In this document: positions 1 to 7,483 of the stretch, piece after piece
Layout of the letters: every line of letters begins with the position of its first letter
Position numbering within the stretch: the stretch's first letter is position 1
NCBI GenBank assembly: GCA_035651595.1
Contig: DASRFJ010000221.1
Location: 1 to 17,761, forward strand
DNA length: 17,761 nucleotides
Reading direction: 5' to 3'
From: JAFARZ01 sp035651595
GTDB taxonomy: Bacteria > Actinomycetota > Actinomycetes > Streptosporangiales > Streptosporangiaceae
Position numbers and translations under genes: made by a program
Notes under the pieces: model-generated
The model's input: the letters and a program-made list of their open reading frames with translations, nothing else
The model's database searches: none
What the model was told of the DNA's origin: nothing

Positions 1-587
1 CCCCCTGTATTGAGAGCCGCCTCCCGGCGCCTCGCCCTGGACGATCCGCACAACGCGCGCTCCGCCCGAACCAGCAACCGAAAACACGCCTGTGACGCCT
101 GGTGAACAGCTCCCCGGACTGGACCCCGTTGGCTTATTCCGGGGTTTGCCCGGATGGCTGGCTGCCCGGTGGGTCTGCGGCTGGCTTGATGGGCCTCGAT
201 AGCGTGGTGGGTTTCCCCTTTGTGGTAACGGGACCCCTGTTCACGAGGGCTGGTCTTCCACGAAGGGGAAATCTTCCACGTTGCTGACGGACTGCGGGTG
301 CGCTCCTTTCCCGGTAGCCGCATGCTGCACTCCAGGCACAGGCTGCGCGCACACGGCCAGACCCGGCGGCCAGGCCCAGCGGCCGGCACGGGCCATGCGC
401 GCGTGCGCATTCGCCAACAGAGTCCAGACCGGGGGGTAAGTATCCGCAATCATCGTCGAGTCGCGCTCCGGGGGGCTCGGCGATGCACATAGACACGGTC
501 TAGTGGGCTCAATCGCGCAATTGACATGCTGACGGCGCTCGAGGGCGGGGCCGGCCGCTCGCGGTGCGGAGTGGGTGCCGTGCACGC
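1..587. other. Region without a confident gene
   Basis: Apart from the weak 70-codon frame at 241-453, I see no recognisable coding sequence, RNA or mobile element here. On + a frame stays open from the left edge to a TGA near 105 and might be the tail of a gene starting outside the window, but it is too short to judge. Confidence 0.5.
241..453 (-). CDS. Weak small hypothetical ORF (70 aa)
   Basis: This is an ATG-started frame of 70 codons ending in TGA. Its amino-acid mix is unlike a random GC-rich frame: it starts MIADTYPPVWTLLANAHA and ends in the acidic stretch VEDFPFVEDQPS. Most third positions are G or C. No Shine-Dalgarno sequence lies close to the ATG. I do not recognise the family. 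It could be a short host protein, the remnant of a larger gene, or chance. It is the only frame in the first 580 bases that I would consider. Confidence 0.28.
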   Translation of the reverse strand: MIADTYPPVWTLLANAHARMARAGRWAWPPGLAVCAQPVPGVQHAATGKGAHPQSVSNVEDFPFVEDQPS

Positions 588-593
588 TATACT
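565..593 (+). promoter_or_regulatory. Putative promoter of tRNA-His
   Basis: A good -10 box, TATACT, lies at 588-593. At 17 bases spacing the -35 candidate is the weak TGCGGA (565-570). Transcription would start near 600, about 70 bases before the mature tRNA, leaving a leader to be removed by RNase P. The -10 is convincing; the -35 is not. Confidence 0.45.
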
Positions 594-670
594 CATCGTT
601 AGCCGCGCGATGACCTCATGGTCAGCGCGCGTTCTGTTGCCGGCGGGTTCGTTCGCGGGCGGCAATCCTT

Positions 671-745
671 GGTGGGTGTAGCTCAGTTGGTTAGAGCACC
701 AGGTTGTGGTCCTGGGTGTCGGGGGTTCGAGTCCCCTCACTCACC
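671..745 (+). tRNA. tRNA-His (anticodon GTG)
   Basis: A complete cloverleaf can be drawn. The acceptor strand GTGGGTG (672-678) pairs with CACTCAC (738-744) with one G-U. The anticodon stem CCAGG/CCTGG encloses loop TTGTGGT with anticodon GTG at 706-708. The T arm is GGGGG-TTCGAGT-CCCCT. The extra G at 671 facing discriminator C745 is the G-1:C73 pair that marks tRNA-His. The 3' CCA is not fully encoded: CC is followed by CG. The gene ends just before a strong hairpin. Confidence 0.97.
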
Positions 746-760
746 CCGTATGACTCTGTT

Positions 761-788
761 TCTGGCACCCCGGCGTTGGGGTGCCAGA
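761..788. terminator. Bidirectional hairpin terminator
   Basis: An 11-bp perfect stem, TCTGGCACCCC/GGGGTGCCAGA, encloses a 6-base loop. It lies 15 bases after tRNA-His on + and directly after the stop codon of the convergent iminopeptidase gene on -. There is no T tract on either side, which is common for actinobacterial hairpin terminators. Its position between two convergent genes supports use in both directions. Confidence 0.7.
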
Positions 789-1751
789 TCAAGCCGCCAG
801 GCGGGCGAGGGTGGCCATGATGAAATCGGTCTCAGCGTCGCTGCCCAGGTGGCCGGCATCGTCGAAGACCCGGAGTTCGGCACCGGGCCAAGCGCGGGAC
901 AACTCCCAGGCCGTGTCCGGCGGGCCGCTTATGTCCAGGCGGCCGTGGGCGAGTACGCCTGGAATTCCCGCGAGACGATGGGCTTCGCGGATCAGGACGC
1001 CTTCCGCCAGCCACGCGGCATTCGAGAAATAGTGCGCGCAGATCCGGACCAGGGCGAGACCGGCCGGTCCGGGGCGGTCGCCGAACGGGTTGCTGGCGCC
1101 TTGGGTCTCGTGGAATAGCACCGCGTCCTCCCAGGCACTCCAGTCGGCCGTCGTCTTCTCCCGGACGGCGGCGACGGGATGCTCGGTCAGCCGGGCGTAG
1201 GCAGCCAGGATGTCGAAGATGTCCGCGTCGCGCGGGAGGCCCGAACCGTCCGCGAACCGCTCCCACTGCTCGGGGAAGAAACGGCGCGCGCCCCGGTAGA
1301 GCCAGTCGATCTCAGAACGCCGGGACGTGGTCACGCTCGCGATCACGATTTCGGACACCCGGTGCGGATGCTGCTCGGCGTACGCGAGCGAGAGGGTGGA
1401 GCCCCAGGAGTAGCCGTACAGCATCCAGCGGTCGATGCCCAGGCGTTCGCGCAGGCGCTCCATGTCGGCAATCAGGTGCGCTGTCGTGTTGACGCGCATG
1501 TCGACGGCGGGGTCACTGGCGTGCGGCGTGCTCCGGCCGCAGCCGCGTTGGTCGAACAGGACCACACGGTAGCGGTCCGGGTCGAAGATACGGCCCTGAC
1601 CCCGCTTGCACCCCCCGCCGGGACCGCCATGCACGATGACGGCGGGTTTACCAGCCGGGTTGCCGCAGGTTTCCCAGTAGACAAGATTGCCATCGCCGAC
1701 GTCGAGCATCCCGTGGTCGTATGGTGTCGTGGCTGGATACAACTTACCCAT
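789..1751 (-). CDS. pip: Proline iminopeptidase (alpha/beta hydrolase, S33)
   Basis: A cytoplasmic peptidase of family S33 that removes N-terminal proline from peptides. The 320-residue length matches the family. The oxyanion-hole motif HGGPGGG lies near residue 40, followed by DQRGCGRS. The nucleophile Ser115 sits in GYSWGS, Asp273 in GRLDIS and His301 in AGHLGSD, so the triad is complete. I chose ATG at 1751 because protein similarity begins right after it and a -10-like TAGCAT (1759-1764) ends 7 bases upstream, which suits a leaderless mRNA. A GTG at 1784 would add 11 unusual residues. The gene stands alone, convergent with tRNA-His. Other S33 hydrolases look similar, but the DQRGCGRS and GGPGGG motifs favour the iminopeptidase. 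Confidence 0.9.
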   Translation of the reverse strand: MGKLYPATTPYDHGMLDVGDGNLVYWETCGNPAGKPAVIVHGGPGGGCKRGQGRIFDPDRYRVVLFDQRGCGRSTPHASDPAVDMRVNTTAHLIADMERLRERLGIDRWMLYGYSWGSTLSLAYAEQHPHRVSEIVIASVTTSRRSEIDWLYRGARRFFPEQWERFADGSGLPRDADIFDILAAYARLTEHPVAAVREKTTADWSAWEDAVLFHETQGASNPFGDRPGPAGLALVRICAHYFSNAAWLAEGVLIREAHRLAGIPGVLAHGRLDISGPPDTAWELSRAWPGAELRVFDDAGHLGSDAETDFIMATLARLAA

Positions 1752-1758
1752 TGCATAA

Positions 1759-1764
1759 ATGCTA
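1759..1764 (-). promoter_or_regulatory. Putative -10 box for leaderless pip mRNA
   Basis: On the minus strand TAGCAT is followed by seven bases and then the ATG at 1751, so transcription would begin at or next to the start codon. No Shine-Dalgarno sequence is present. No good -35 hexamer is seen 17-18 bases upstream. Confidence 0.35.
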
Positions 1765-1956
1765 GACGTCCGTGGCGTTCGCACCGGATCCGTCGGGGTG
1801 GGACGCCGCGAGGTGGCTGGAGGGCTTGAGCGCGGCTCGGGGGCGGCTAGAACTTCTCACATGGCGCGAAAGTCACGGAGTGCGCACGCGGAACCTTGGG
1901 TATGAGCTACGAACAAGTAGCGGTATTTAGGCATATGTTCCAAGATTTACATGTAT

Positions 1957-1975
1957 ATGAAGCATCAAGCTTCAT
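1957..1975. promoter_or_regulatory. Inverted repeat upstream of LuxR-like gene (operator candidate)
   Basis: ATGAAGC (1957-1963) and GCTTCAT (1969-1975) form a perfect 7-bp dyad with a 5-base spacer. It sits in an AT-rich patch (about 1900-1980) that stands out in this GC-rich sequence. It ends 4 bases before a TTGACG hexamer. This is the usual place for an activator or repressor site; the binder is unknown. Confidence 0.35.
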
Positions 1976-1979
1976 GGGG

Positions 1980-2008
1980 TTGACGTGGCGGCCACCACCT
2001 TTGATACG
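1980..2008 (+). promoter_or_regulatory. Putative promoter of LuxR-like gene
   Basis: TTGACG (1980-1985) is a good -35. At 17 bases spacing GATACG (2003-2008) is a modest -10. A start near 2015 leaves a leader of about 34 bases that includes the GGAGG ribosome site at 2040-2044. Confidence 0.4.
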
Positions 2009-2048
2009 TTCGCTGCGGCACACCTCCACCGGCCCGACCGGAGGTCAT

Positions 2049-2360
2049 ATGGGCGATCGCAAGGCATCCGGAGACGATCATCACATGGCTTCGGGGGCGG
2101 ACGCCGGGATAGTCCAGGGATCTGATGTCGGCGAGGCAATGAACGGAACACGAGCCGCCGTGGCGTCGGCTAACCACGGACTCTCCGCTCGCGAAGCGGA
2201 GGTAATGTCGCTGATCGCGGGCGGCCAGACCAACGGCGAGATCGCGGCGCAGCTGTTCCTGGCCGAGAAGACGGTGAAGAATCACGTCCGGCGGATCTAC
2301 GCCAAGCTCGGCGTCGGCTCGCGGCCGGCTGCGATCGCCCTCTGGCGCAGCCACAGGTAG
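2049..2360 (+). CDS. Small LuxR/NarL-type DNA-binding protein
   Basis: A 103-residue protein whose C-terminal half (about residues 45-103) is a LuxR/NarL helix-turn-helix: LSAREAEVMSLIAGGQTNGE, then AEKTVKNHVRRIYAKLGV, the typical recognition helix. There is no receiver or ligand domain; the N-terminal 44 residues are polar and not recognised. I chose ATG 2049 for the GGAGG four bases upstream. The frame is open back to ATG 1902, but that stretch is AT-rich and holds the promoter-like TTGACG, so it is probably not coding. It may act as a stand-alone regulator, perhaps of itself or of the two-component genes that follow. A hairpin at 2385-2403 separates it from them. Confidence 0.72.
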   Translation: MGDRKASGDDHHMASGADAGIVQGSDVGEAMNGTRAAVASANHGLSAREAEVMSLIAGGQTNGEIAAQLFLAEKTVKNHVRRIYAKLGVGSRPAAIALWRSHR

Positions 2361-2384
2361 CCCACCAGCGGTTTTACTGACGGA

Positions 2385-2403
2385 GCGGCCCTTATCGGGC
2401 CGT
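2385..2403 (+). terminator. Hairpin after LuxR-like gene
   Basis: GCGGCCC and GGGCCGT form a 7-bp stem (one G-U) with loop TTATC, 24 bases after the stop codon. No T tract follows. It could end the LuxR-like transcript before the response-regulator gene. Confidence 0.45.
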
Positions 2404-2446
2404 AGATCATATCCAGCGGGCTTTCAGGTTATCCTCAGCGTCGCGG

Positions 2447-3178
2447 GTGACAATACAGAACATGGATACGCTGACCGACTCGCGCCAGCGACCGGATGCC
2501 AGGCTGCTCGTGGTCGAGGACGAGCCGAACATCCTCGAGTTGCTGTCCGCAAGCCTGCGCTATGCGGGCTTTGACGTGGTCACGGCGGCGGCTGGGACCG
2601 AGGCGGTTCAGGCCGCTCAGCGGCACCGCCCCGACCTGATCGTGCTTGACGTCATGCTGCCCGATATGGATGGGTTTGACGTCATCCGGCGACTGCGCGG
2701 CGGCGGTGCCCGTATCCCGGTCGTCTTCCTCACGGCCCGTGACGCCACCGAGGACAAGATCCGGGGCCTGACGCTCGGCGGAGACGACTACGTCACCAAG
2801 CCGTTCAGCCTGGAGGAGGTCATCGCCCGGATCCGGGCCGTGCTCCGCCGGACCCGCGGCGACGGCACCGAGCCGACGCCGCGGCTCACGTTCGCGGATC
2901 TGGAGCTGGACGAAGAGAGCCACGAGGTATGGCGAGACGGTCAGCAGATCTCGCTCTCCCCCACCGAGTTCAAGCTGCTCCGTTACTTCATGAGCAACTC
3001 CAACCGGGTGCTGTCGAAGATGCAGATCCTCGACCACGTCTGGGACTACGACTTCCGCGGTGACACCGGCATCGTCGAGTCCTACGTGTCCGTGCTGCGC
3101 CGCAAGGTGGACACCAAGGAACCGCGGCTGATCCACACCCTCCGCGGCGTTGGGTACGTCCTCAGACTCCCGTCGTAG
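2447..3178 (+). CDS. OmpR/PhoB-family response regulator (TrcR-like)
   Basis: A DNA-binding response regulator of 243 residues. The N-terminal receiver domain (about 19-135) has the acidic pair Glu24-Asp25, phosphoacceptor Asp68 in LDVMLPDMDG, Thr96 and Lys118 (VTKPF). A winged-helix DNA-binding domain follows (about 147-241), with EFKLLRYFM and RGVGYVLRLPS typical of the OmpR class. The sequence recalls mycobacterial TrcR. It lies 9 bases before the histidine kinase gene, its evident partner. The start is uncertain: GTG 2447 or ATG 2462. Neither has a Shine-Dalgarno sequence. A TATCCT -10-like box at 2430-2435 would give a very short leader. The signal and targets cannot be read from the sequence. 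Confidence 0.92.
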   Translation: MTIQNMDTLTDSRQRPDARLLVVEDEPNILELLSASLRYAGFDVVTAAAGTEAVQAAQRHRPDLIVLDVMLPDMDGFDVIRRLRGGGARIPVVFLTARDATEDKIRGLTLGGDDYVTKPFSLEEVIARIRAVLRRTRGDGTEPTPRLTFADLELDEESHEVWRDGQQISLSPTEFKLLRYFMSNSNRVLSKMQILDHVWDYDFRGDTGIVESYVSVLRRKVDTKEPRLIHTLRGVGYVLRLPS

Positions 3179-3187
3179 CGTTCTGGC

Positions 3188-4900
3188 ATGACTGCTGAAG
3201 GAGCGGAGCCTCAGCCGGAAGCCCGGACAGGCAACTGGGCACAGCGCACATGGCATGCGATGCGCGGCGTGTCCAACCGCACGTCCCTTCGCACCAAGCT
3301 CGTCGCGACCCTGCTCGTGCTCGTCATCGCCGCGCTCGTCGTCATCGACTTCGTCGGCATCACCCAGCTCAAGAGCTACCTCATAGGCAAGGCTGATGCG
3401 CAGCTGCAGGTGGCGGCTCAGGATTTCACGACCAGCAACGGACAGAAGATCACGCACCCGTCGCCAGGCGTGCAGATCGGTCTCCGGACGGTGGTCGAGC
3501 TCTACAGCCAGTCCGGTGCCTGGATCCAGAACCTGGCTCCCGGCCAGGACGAGCAGGTCCCGATCGCGGCGCTGCCGGTCACGGCCGCCTGGCTCGCGGC
3601 GAATGCCAACGCGAACCTGAACTCGGGACAGTTCCAGACCGTCACGGTGCAGCCGGGTGGCGACCAATGGCGGTTCTACGTACTCAACGTCAACATCCCG
3701 GATCCGTCCGGACAGACCGTCTCGCCCGGCTACATAGTGGCGGCGAGCGACCTCAGCGACGTCTATGCCACCATGCGTAAGCTGACCGGACTGGACATCA
3801 TCGTCAGCGTGGCGATCGTGTTCGTGCTCGCCGTGGTGGGCTTCGCACTGGTCCAGGCAAATCTGCGCCCGCTGGTGGAGATCGAGGAGACCGCGGAGGA
3901 GATCGCGGAGGGTCACCTCGAACGCCGGGTGCCGGAACGTGACCCGCGCACCGAGATCGGCAGCCTGGGCCGTTCGCTCAACACGATGCTCTCCCAGATC
4001 GAGACCGCGTTCCACGCTCGGGAGGAGTCCGAGGCCGCCGCGCACCAGTCCGAGGAGCGCATGCGCCGGTTCATCGCCGATGCCAGCCACGAGCTGCGCA
4101 CGCCGCTCACCGCGATCCGCGGCTTCGCCGAGTATTACCGCCAGCGCGGCGGCCTGGTCCAGCAGTGGGACGAGGACGAGACGCCTGTTGCCAGCAACAG
4201 CGGGCTCGGCGCGGAAGATCTGGACCGCATCATGCACCGGGTGGAAGCCGAGGCCGCCCGGATGGGCCTGCTGGTCGAGGACCTGCTGCTGCTCGCCCGG
4301 ATGGACCAGCAGCGGCCGCTTGCTCGCAACCCGGTCGACCTGCTCTCGCTGGCCGCCGACGCCGTGCACGACACCCGGATGATCGCGCCGGACCGGACCA
4401 TCGACCTCCAGGTGCAGCCCGGCGCCGCGTTCCTGGTCGTCGGCGACGAACCGCGGCTGCGGCAGGTCATCGGGAACCTGATGAGCAATGCGCGGACGCA
4501 CACCCCGGAGGGCACGCCGATCGAGGTGTCGATCAAGTCGGGTGTCCTCGACCCTCGCGCCAAGGTCCCGCAGCCGGCGGTGATCCTCGACGTCAAGGAC
4601 CACGGCCCGGGCATGAATCCCGAGCAGGCGCAGCGCGCGTTCGAGCGCTTCTACCGCGCGGACCAGGCTAGAACGCGCACGACCGGCGGCAGCGGGCTCG
4701 GCCTGGCGATCGTTGCCGCGCTGGTCGCCGCGCACGGCGGCGTCGCGTCGGTGCGGACCGCACCGGGCCGGGGCGCCACGTTCCGGGTCGCCCTCCCCCT
4801 CGCCCCCGAGGCCGAAGGTTCCGACGACGAAGAGCAGGAACCCGCTGCCGCGGAAACGCACTTACCACGGCAACCGAGCAGAACTATTTGTCCGGTTTAG
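3188..4900 (+). CDS. Membrane sensor histidine kinase (TrcS-like)
   Basis: The 570-residue partner of the upstream response regulator. Order: cytoplasmic N terminus, TM1 (about 38-58), an external sensor region of roughly 140 residues, TM2 (about 202-222), HAMP linker (about 223-275), HisKA domain with phospho-acceptor His301 in DASHELRTPLT, then the ATPase domain. The N box has Asn430 and Asn434 (GNLMSNA), the G1 box is DHGPGM from Asp471, and the G2 box is GGSGLGLAI near 500. All key residues are present, so it should be active. Between the His helix and its partner helix there is an extra acidic loop of about 25 residues (QQWDEDE...). The tail is acidic and not conserved-looking. The external region has no motif I recognise, so the stimulus is unknown. 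Confidence 0.93.
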   Translation: MTAEGAEPQPEARTGNWAQRTWHAMRGVSNRTSLRTKLVATLLVLVIAALVVIDFVGITQLKSYLIGKADAQLQVAAQDFTTSNGQKITHPSPGVQIGLRTVVELYSQSGAWIQNLAPGQDEQVPIAALPVTAAWLAANANANLNSGQFQTVTVQPGGDQWRFYVLNVNIPDPSGQTVSPGYIVAASDLSDVYATMRKLTGLDIIVSVAIVFVLAVVGFALVQANLRPLVEIEETAEEIAEGHLERRVPERDPRTEIGSLGRSLNTMLSQIETAFHAREESEAAAHQSEERMRRFIADASHELRTPLTAIRGFAEYYRQRGGLVQQWDEDETPVASNSGLGAEDLDRIMHRVEAEAARMGLLVEDLLLLARMDQQRPLARNPVDLLSLAADAVHDTRMIAPDRTIDLQVQPGAAFLVVGDEPRLRQVIGNLMSNARTHTPEGTPIEVSIKSGVLDPRAKVPQPAVILDVKDHGPGMNPEQAQRAFERFYRADQARTRTTGGSGLGLAIVAALVAAHGGVASVRTAPGRGATFRVALPLAPEAEGSDDEEQEPAAAETHLPRQPSRTICPV

Positions 4901-4990
4901 TCCGGGCAGCACGGGTTCACCCGGCGGGCTAGCGCGTCGCGCCTCTGCGACTAGAGTTATCCATGATTCCCCAGCGACACACGAGCAGCT

Positions 4991-5077
4991 CTTCCCGTGT
5001 TAGAAAAGTGCTTAGTGTAGAGAAAGGCGCCAGATCTGCACCCTTTTCCAACAAGGAGCACTTTTCTAACATGGAAG
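4991..5077. repeat. Long AT-rich inverted repeat between convergent genes
   Basis: The arms 4991-5012 and 5057-5077 pair along their whole length: CTTCC/GGAAG, one bulged C, one G-U, then 15 perfect pairs (TGTTAGAAAAGTGCT/AGCACTTTTCTAACA). A second small stem inside pairs GAAAGG (5022-5027) with CCTTTT (5042-5047), and the loop carries GGCGCC and AGATCT. The element lies between the ends of the convergent kinase and envelope-protein genes. It may be a bidirectional terminator or a small mobile repeat (MITE-like). The rest of the gap 4901-5193 shows no gene. Confidence 0.7.
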
Positions 5078-5193
5078 ATGCCCGCAGCGTCGCAGGCTAG
5101 CGAGCGAATCAGGATAATGCGGACAAATGGGCAGCGGGTCGCGCGCGGGCCGGCGAGGCTGGGGATGCGAAGGCGCGGCGCCGGGTGGGCCGG

Positions 5194-6459
5194 TCAGGCC
5201 CAGCACTGCCAGGTGTTGGGGTCGGTGAAAATCTCGAACCGGGAAAACGCGTTGCTGTTGCCGAACTGTGCCTGACAGCCCGCGTTGGTGTCGACCGGGA
5301 TACCACCGCAGGTCCAGCCGTACGCGTTGTCGGCGGTCAGCTTCGCGGTACCCAGTCCGGCCGATGCGCAGTAGGCGGTGATGTTGAGCAACCCGACCAT
5401 TCCGTTGGTGCGCCAGCACTGCCACGACGTCGTGCTGTGGAAGTCCGTGGTGACGTTGATCACCTGGCTGGCCTTCAGGTGGAAGGTCCACGCGCACGCG
5501 TTGTTCACCTGTAGCGCTATCGAACTCTGCGACGAGCAGGCCCAGCCGTAGGCGGTGCTGTTGACGGTAATCGCGGAACCCTGGCCGATGTGGCCGCAGT
5601 AGCCGTCGAAGTTCGGCTGGCCGAGGTCGGTGGGGGTCACCGGACCTGCGGGCCTTGGCTTGGGCTTGGTCGAGTGCTTCGGCTTCGTGCCGGGGCCGCT
5701 GGACGTCCCGGTAGACGGCGCGGGAAGGAGTCCGGTCGGCATCGAGGACCGCTTGCCGGGCTTTGTCGTCTTGCCGTTCGGCGGAGCCTTGGGCACTGAC
5801 CCCGGCGCGCTGGCCGAGGTGCTGCCCGCGCCCTGCGGCTGCTGCTGGCCTGAGCTCGGTCCGGTTCCCGCCTTGAAGCCGGTATGCGCGGAGTTCACGC
5901 TCTTGCCCGGCGAGCTCAGCACGAACGCGATCGCCACGATGCCGGCCAGGACCAGCGGCGCGACGCCATAGATCAGGATGTTGAGCAGCCTGCCCCGGCC
6001 GGGGAGGCTGATCTGCACACGACCGCTCTTACCGCCGGACGCGGCATACGGACCGGCGGCGGCGTAGGGTCCTGCCGAGGGGCTGTAGCCGCCCGGCGTC
6101 GACGGATACCAGTCCGCGGGCCGCGAGGCCGACGGCGACGCCGGAACCGACGGCGACGCCGGAACCGCCGACACCGGAACCGACGCCGACACGGGAACGG
6201 CGGGCGGCGCACCGAGCGTCAAACCGGATTGCCATGTCGCCGCGGCGGTAGGCGCCGCCCCCGCGGCCGGCGCCGCACCCACGGACGGCGCCGCCGGCAC
6301 GGACGGCGGGGCAGCGGCAACGGCAGCCGGCGTGCCGGCTTCAGCGGACGCCGCACTCTCTTCCGGCGTGGACGGCGTTACCGCTGCGGTGAACCCACCG
6401 AAGCTCGGCGGCACAGCGGCGGGGCTCGCACTCTGCGTACTCTCGTCGCGCTGTTTCAC
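5194..6459 (-). CDS. Membrane-anchored protein with two tandem Cys/Trp modules
   Basis: A 421-residue protein. Residues 1-157 are low-complexity Ala/Pro/Ser/Val, probably cytoplasmic. One membrane helix lies at about 158-183 (LLNILIYGVAPLVLAGIVAI). A Pro/Lys/Thr-rich stalk follows (about 184-278), suited to crossing the cell wall. The outer end holds two related modules (about 279-355 and 356-421). Each has the order Tyr-Cys, AYGWxC, Ala/Gly-Cys and a closing WQCW, so 8 Cys in all. I know this pattern from exported ends of actinobacterial proteins but cannot name a function; binding is a guess. It starts at GTG 6459, 7 bases after the kinase gene, with no clear Shine-Dalgarno sequence, so it is last in the four-gene operon. 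Confidence 0.8.
   Translation of the reverse strand: MKQRDESTQSASPAAVPPSFGGFTAAVTPSTPEESAASAEAGTPAAVAAAPPSVPAAPSVGAAPAAGAAPTAAATWQSGLTLGAPPAVPVSASVPVSAVPASPSVPASPSASRPADWYPSTPGGYSPSAGPYAAAGPYAASGGKSGRVQISLPGRGRLLNILIYGVAPLVLAGIVAIAFVLSSPGKSVNSAHTGFKAGTGPSSGQQQPQGAGSTSASAPGSVPKAPPNGKTTKPGKRSSMPTGLLPAPSTGTSSGPGTKPKHSTKPKPRPAGPVTPTDLGQPNFDGYCGHIGQGSAITVNSTAYGWACSSQSSIALQVNNACAWTFHLKASQVINVTTDFHSTTSWQCWRTNGMVGLLNITAYCASAGLGTAKLTADNAYGWTCGGIPVDTNAGCQAQFGNSNAFSRFEIFTDPNTWQCWA
6131..6181 (-). repeat. 18-bp tandem repeats in the N-terminal low-complexity region
   Basis: GACGGCGACGCCGGAACC occurs twice in tandem on + (6131-6148 and 6149-6166), followed by a 15-base variant. They encode Ser/Val/Pro/Ala repeats of the envelope protein. 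Such repeats often vary in number between strains. Confidence 0.6.
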
Positions 6460-6466
6460 GATCGCG

Positions 6467-7483
6467 TCAGCTTCCCCGGTTTGCGCTTTTCCGACCTATC
6501 GCCTCATCGCGCACCAATAATACGAGCCTGACGTTCCGCACGCCGGGAAGTTGCCAAGCTGATAACCCCAGTGCGGCCCGCGCGGCGGCGCACACCCCTG
6601 AGCGATACGAGGAGCCGAACAAGCACGCGTGTACCAGCAGCGGGTGCAGCTGATGCAGCGGGACGCGCGCCTGCCAGCCCGCGGCGAGCGGCATTGCATC
6701 CTGATACCCAGCGAGGATGTCGGGCAGATGCGGCGCGCCGAACAGCGCGAGCATCGCCAGATCGGTCTCCCGGTGGCCGCCGTGGGCCGCCGGATCGATC
6801 AGCCAGCCCCGTCCGCCGGACCAGAGGACGTTGCCGGACCAGCAGTCGCCGTGAATCCTGCTCGGGGGCTCCGCCCCGGAGGGACCGGCGAGCGAATCGA
6901 TTCGCGCGACGACCCGCTCGACCAGCGCACCGTCCGCCGCCCGAAGCGCTCCCGATTCCACGGCCATCCGCACGAATGGCAGCAACCGCCGCTCCGCGTA
7001 CCAGGCCGGCCAGGAGGTGCCCGGCGAGTTGTCCAGTGGCAGGCTCGCGATGAACCCGGGCCACGGCGCGCCGAAGCCGGTCCCCGAAGAACCCGCCGCG
7101 TGCAGCCGCGCCAAGTCACCGCCGAATCGGTTCGCCGCCGCCGCGGAAGCCGCCTCGAGCGGCGCGACCAACGCGACGACCAGCGCCGCCTCGTCGGCGC
7201 CGAGCACCTCCGGCACCGGCATCTGCCCCGCCTCCGCCAGCCACCGCAACCCGTTCGCCTCGGCCAGGAACGGGCTCGCTCCAGCACCGGAGGCACCGCC
7301 CACCTTCTCGGCCAGGAACGGGCTCGCTCCAGCACCGGAAGCCCCGCCCACCTTGCCGAACCCGCGCGTACCGTCCGCGAACTCGATCTCCAGGTGCGCA
7401 TGCCCGTGCTGCGCGCCCACCGTCCGCACCGCCCGCACCGGCCGTCCGGTGAGCCCGGCGAGACGGTCAGCGACGGAGCTCAT
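6467..7483 (-). CDS. Fructosamine/ribulosamine 3-kinase family protein
   Basis: A 338-residue ATP-dependent kinase of the fructosamine-kinase family, which phosphorylates sugar adducts on protein amines so that they fall off (deglycation). The catalytic loop is IHGDCWSGNVLW (His211, Asp213) and the metal-binding motif is LIDPAAHGGHRETDLAML (Asp230), both diagnostic. The N-lobe holds a perfect 16-residue duplication (residues 44-59 and 60-75) that repeats the stretch from the ATP-binding Lys to the helix-C Glu. This explains part of the extra length over the usual 290 or so. The ATG overlaps the TGA of the phosphatase gene (ATGA), implying translational coupling. In other bacteria these two families are also neighbours. 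Bacterial members mostly prefer ribulosamines, so that substrate is likely. Confidence 0.9.
   Translation of the reverse strand: MSSVADRLAGLTGRPVRAVRTVGAQHGHAHLEIEFADGTRGFGKVGGASGAGASPFLAEKVGGASGAGASPFLAEANGLRWLAEAGQMPVPEVLGADEAALVVALVAPLEAASAAAANRFGGDLARLHAAGSSGTGFGAPWPGFIASLPLDNSPGTSWPAWYAERRLLPFVRMAVESGALRAADGALVERVVARIDSLAGPSGAEPPSRIHGDCWSGNVLWSGGRGWLIDPAAHGGHRETDLAMLALFGAPHLPDILAGYQDAMPLAAGWQARVPLHQLHPLLVHACLFGSSYRSGVCAAARAALGLSAWQLPGVRNVRLVLLVRDEAIGRKSANRGS
7261..7356 (-). repeat. Tandem 48-bp duplication inside the kinase gene
   Basis: Copies 7261-7308 and 7309-7356 lie head to tail and differ only at a few bases (AGGCACC versus AAGCCCC, and the last two bases). Both encode the same 16 residues, KVGGASGAGASPFLAE. 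The differences are silent except at the junction, which suggests the duplication is not just an assembly artefact. Confidence 0.9.

Noticed and set aside
1..105. Possible tail of a gene entering from the left on +
   Set aside because: Only about 34 open codons, no recognisable motif, and several frames are open there; it cannot be told from chance.
134..496. Overlapping frames on both strands in the first 500 bases
   Set aside because: Arg/Pro/Gly-rich translations with no motif and no ribosome site; only the 241-453 frame was kept, at low confidence.
2435..4861. An 808-codon open frame on - across the two-component genes
   Set aside because: It is antisense to two clearly real proteins and its translation is Arg/Asp/Val-rich without domains, the normal shadow of GC-rich codon use.
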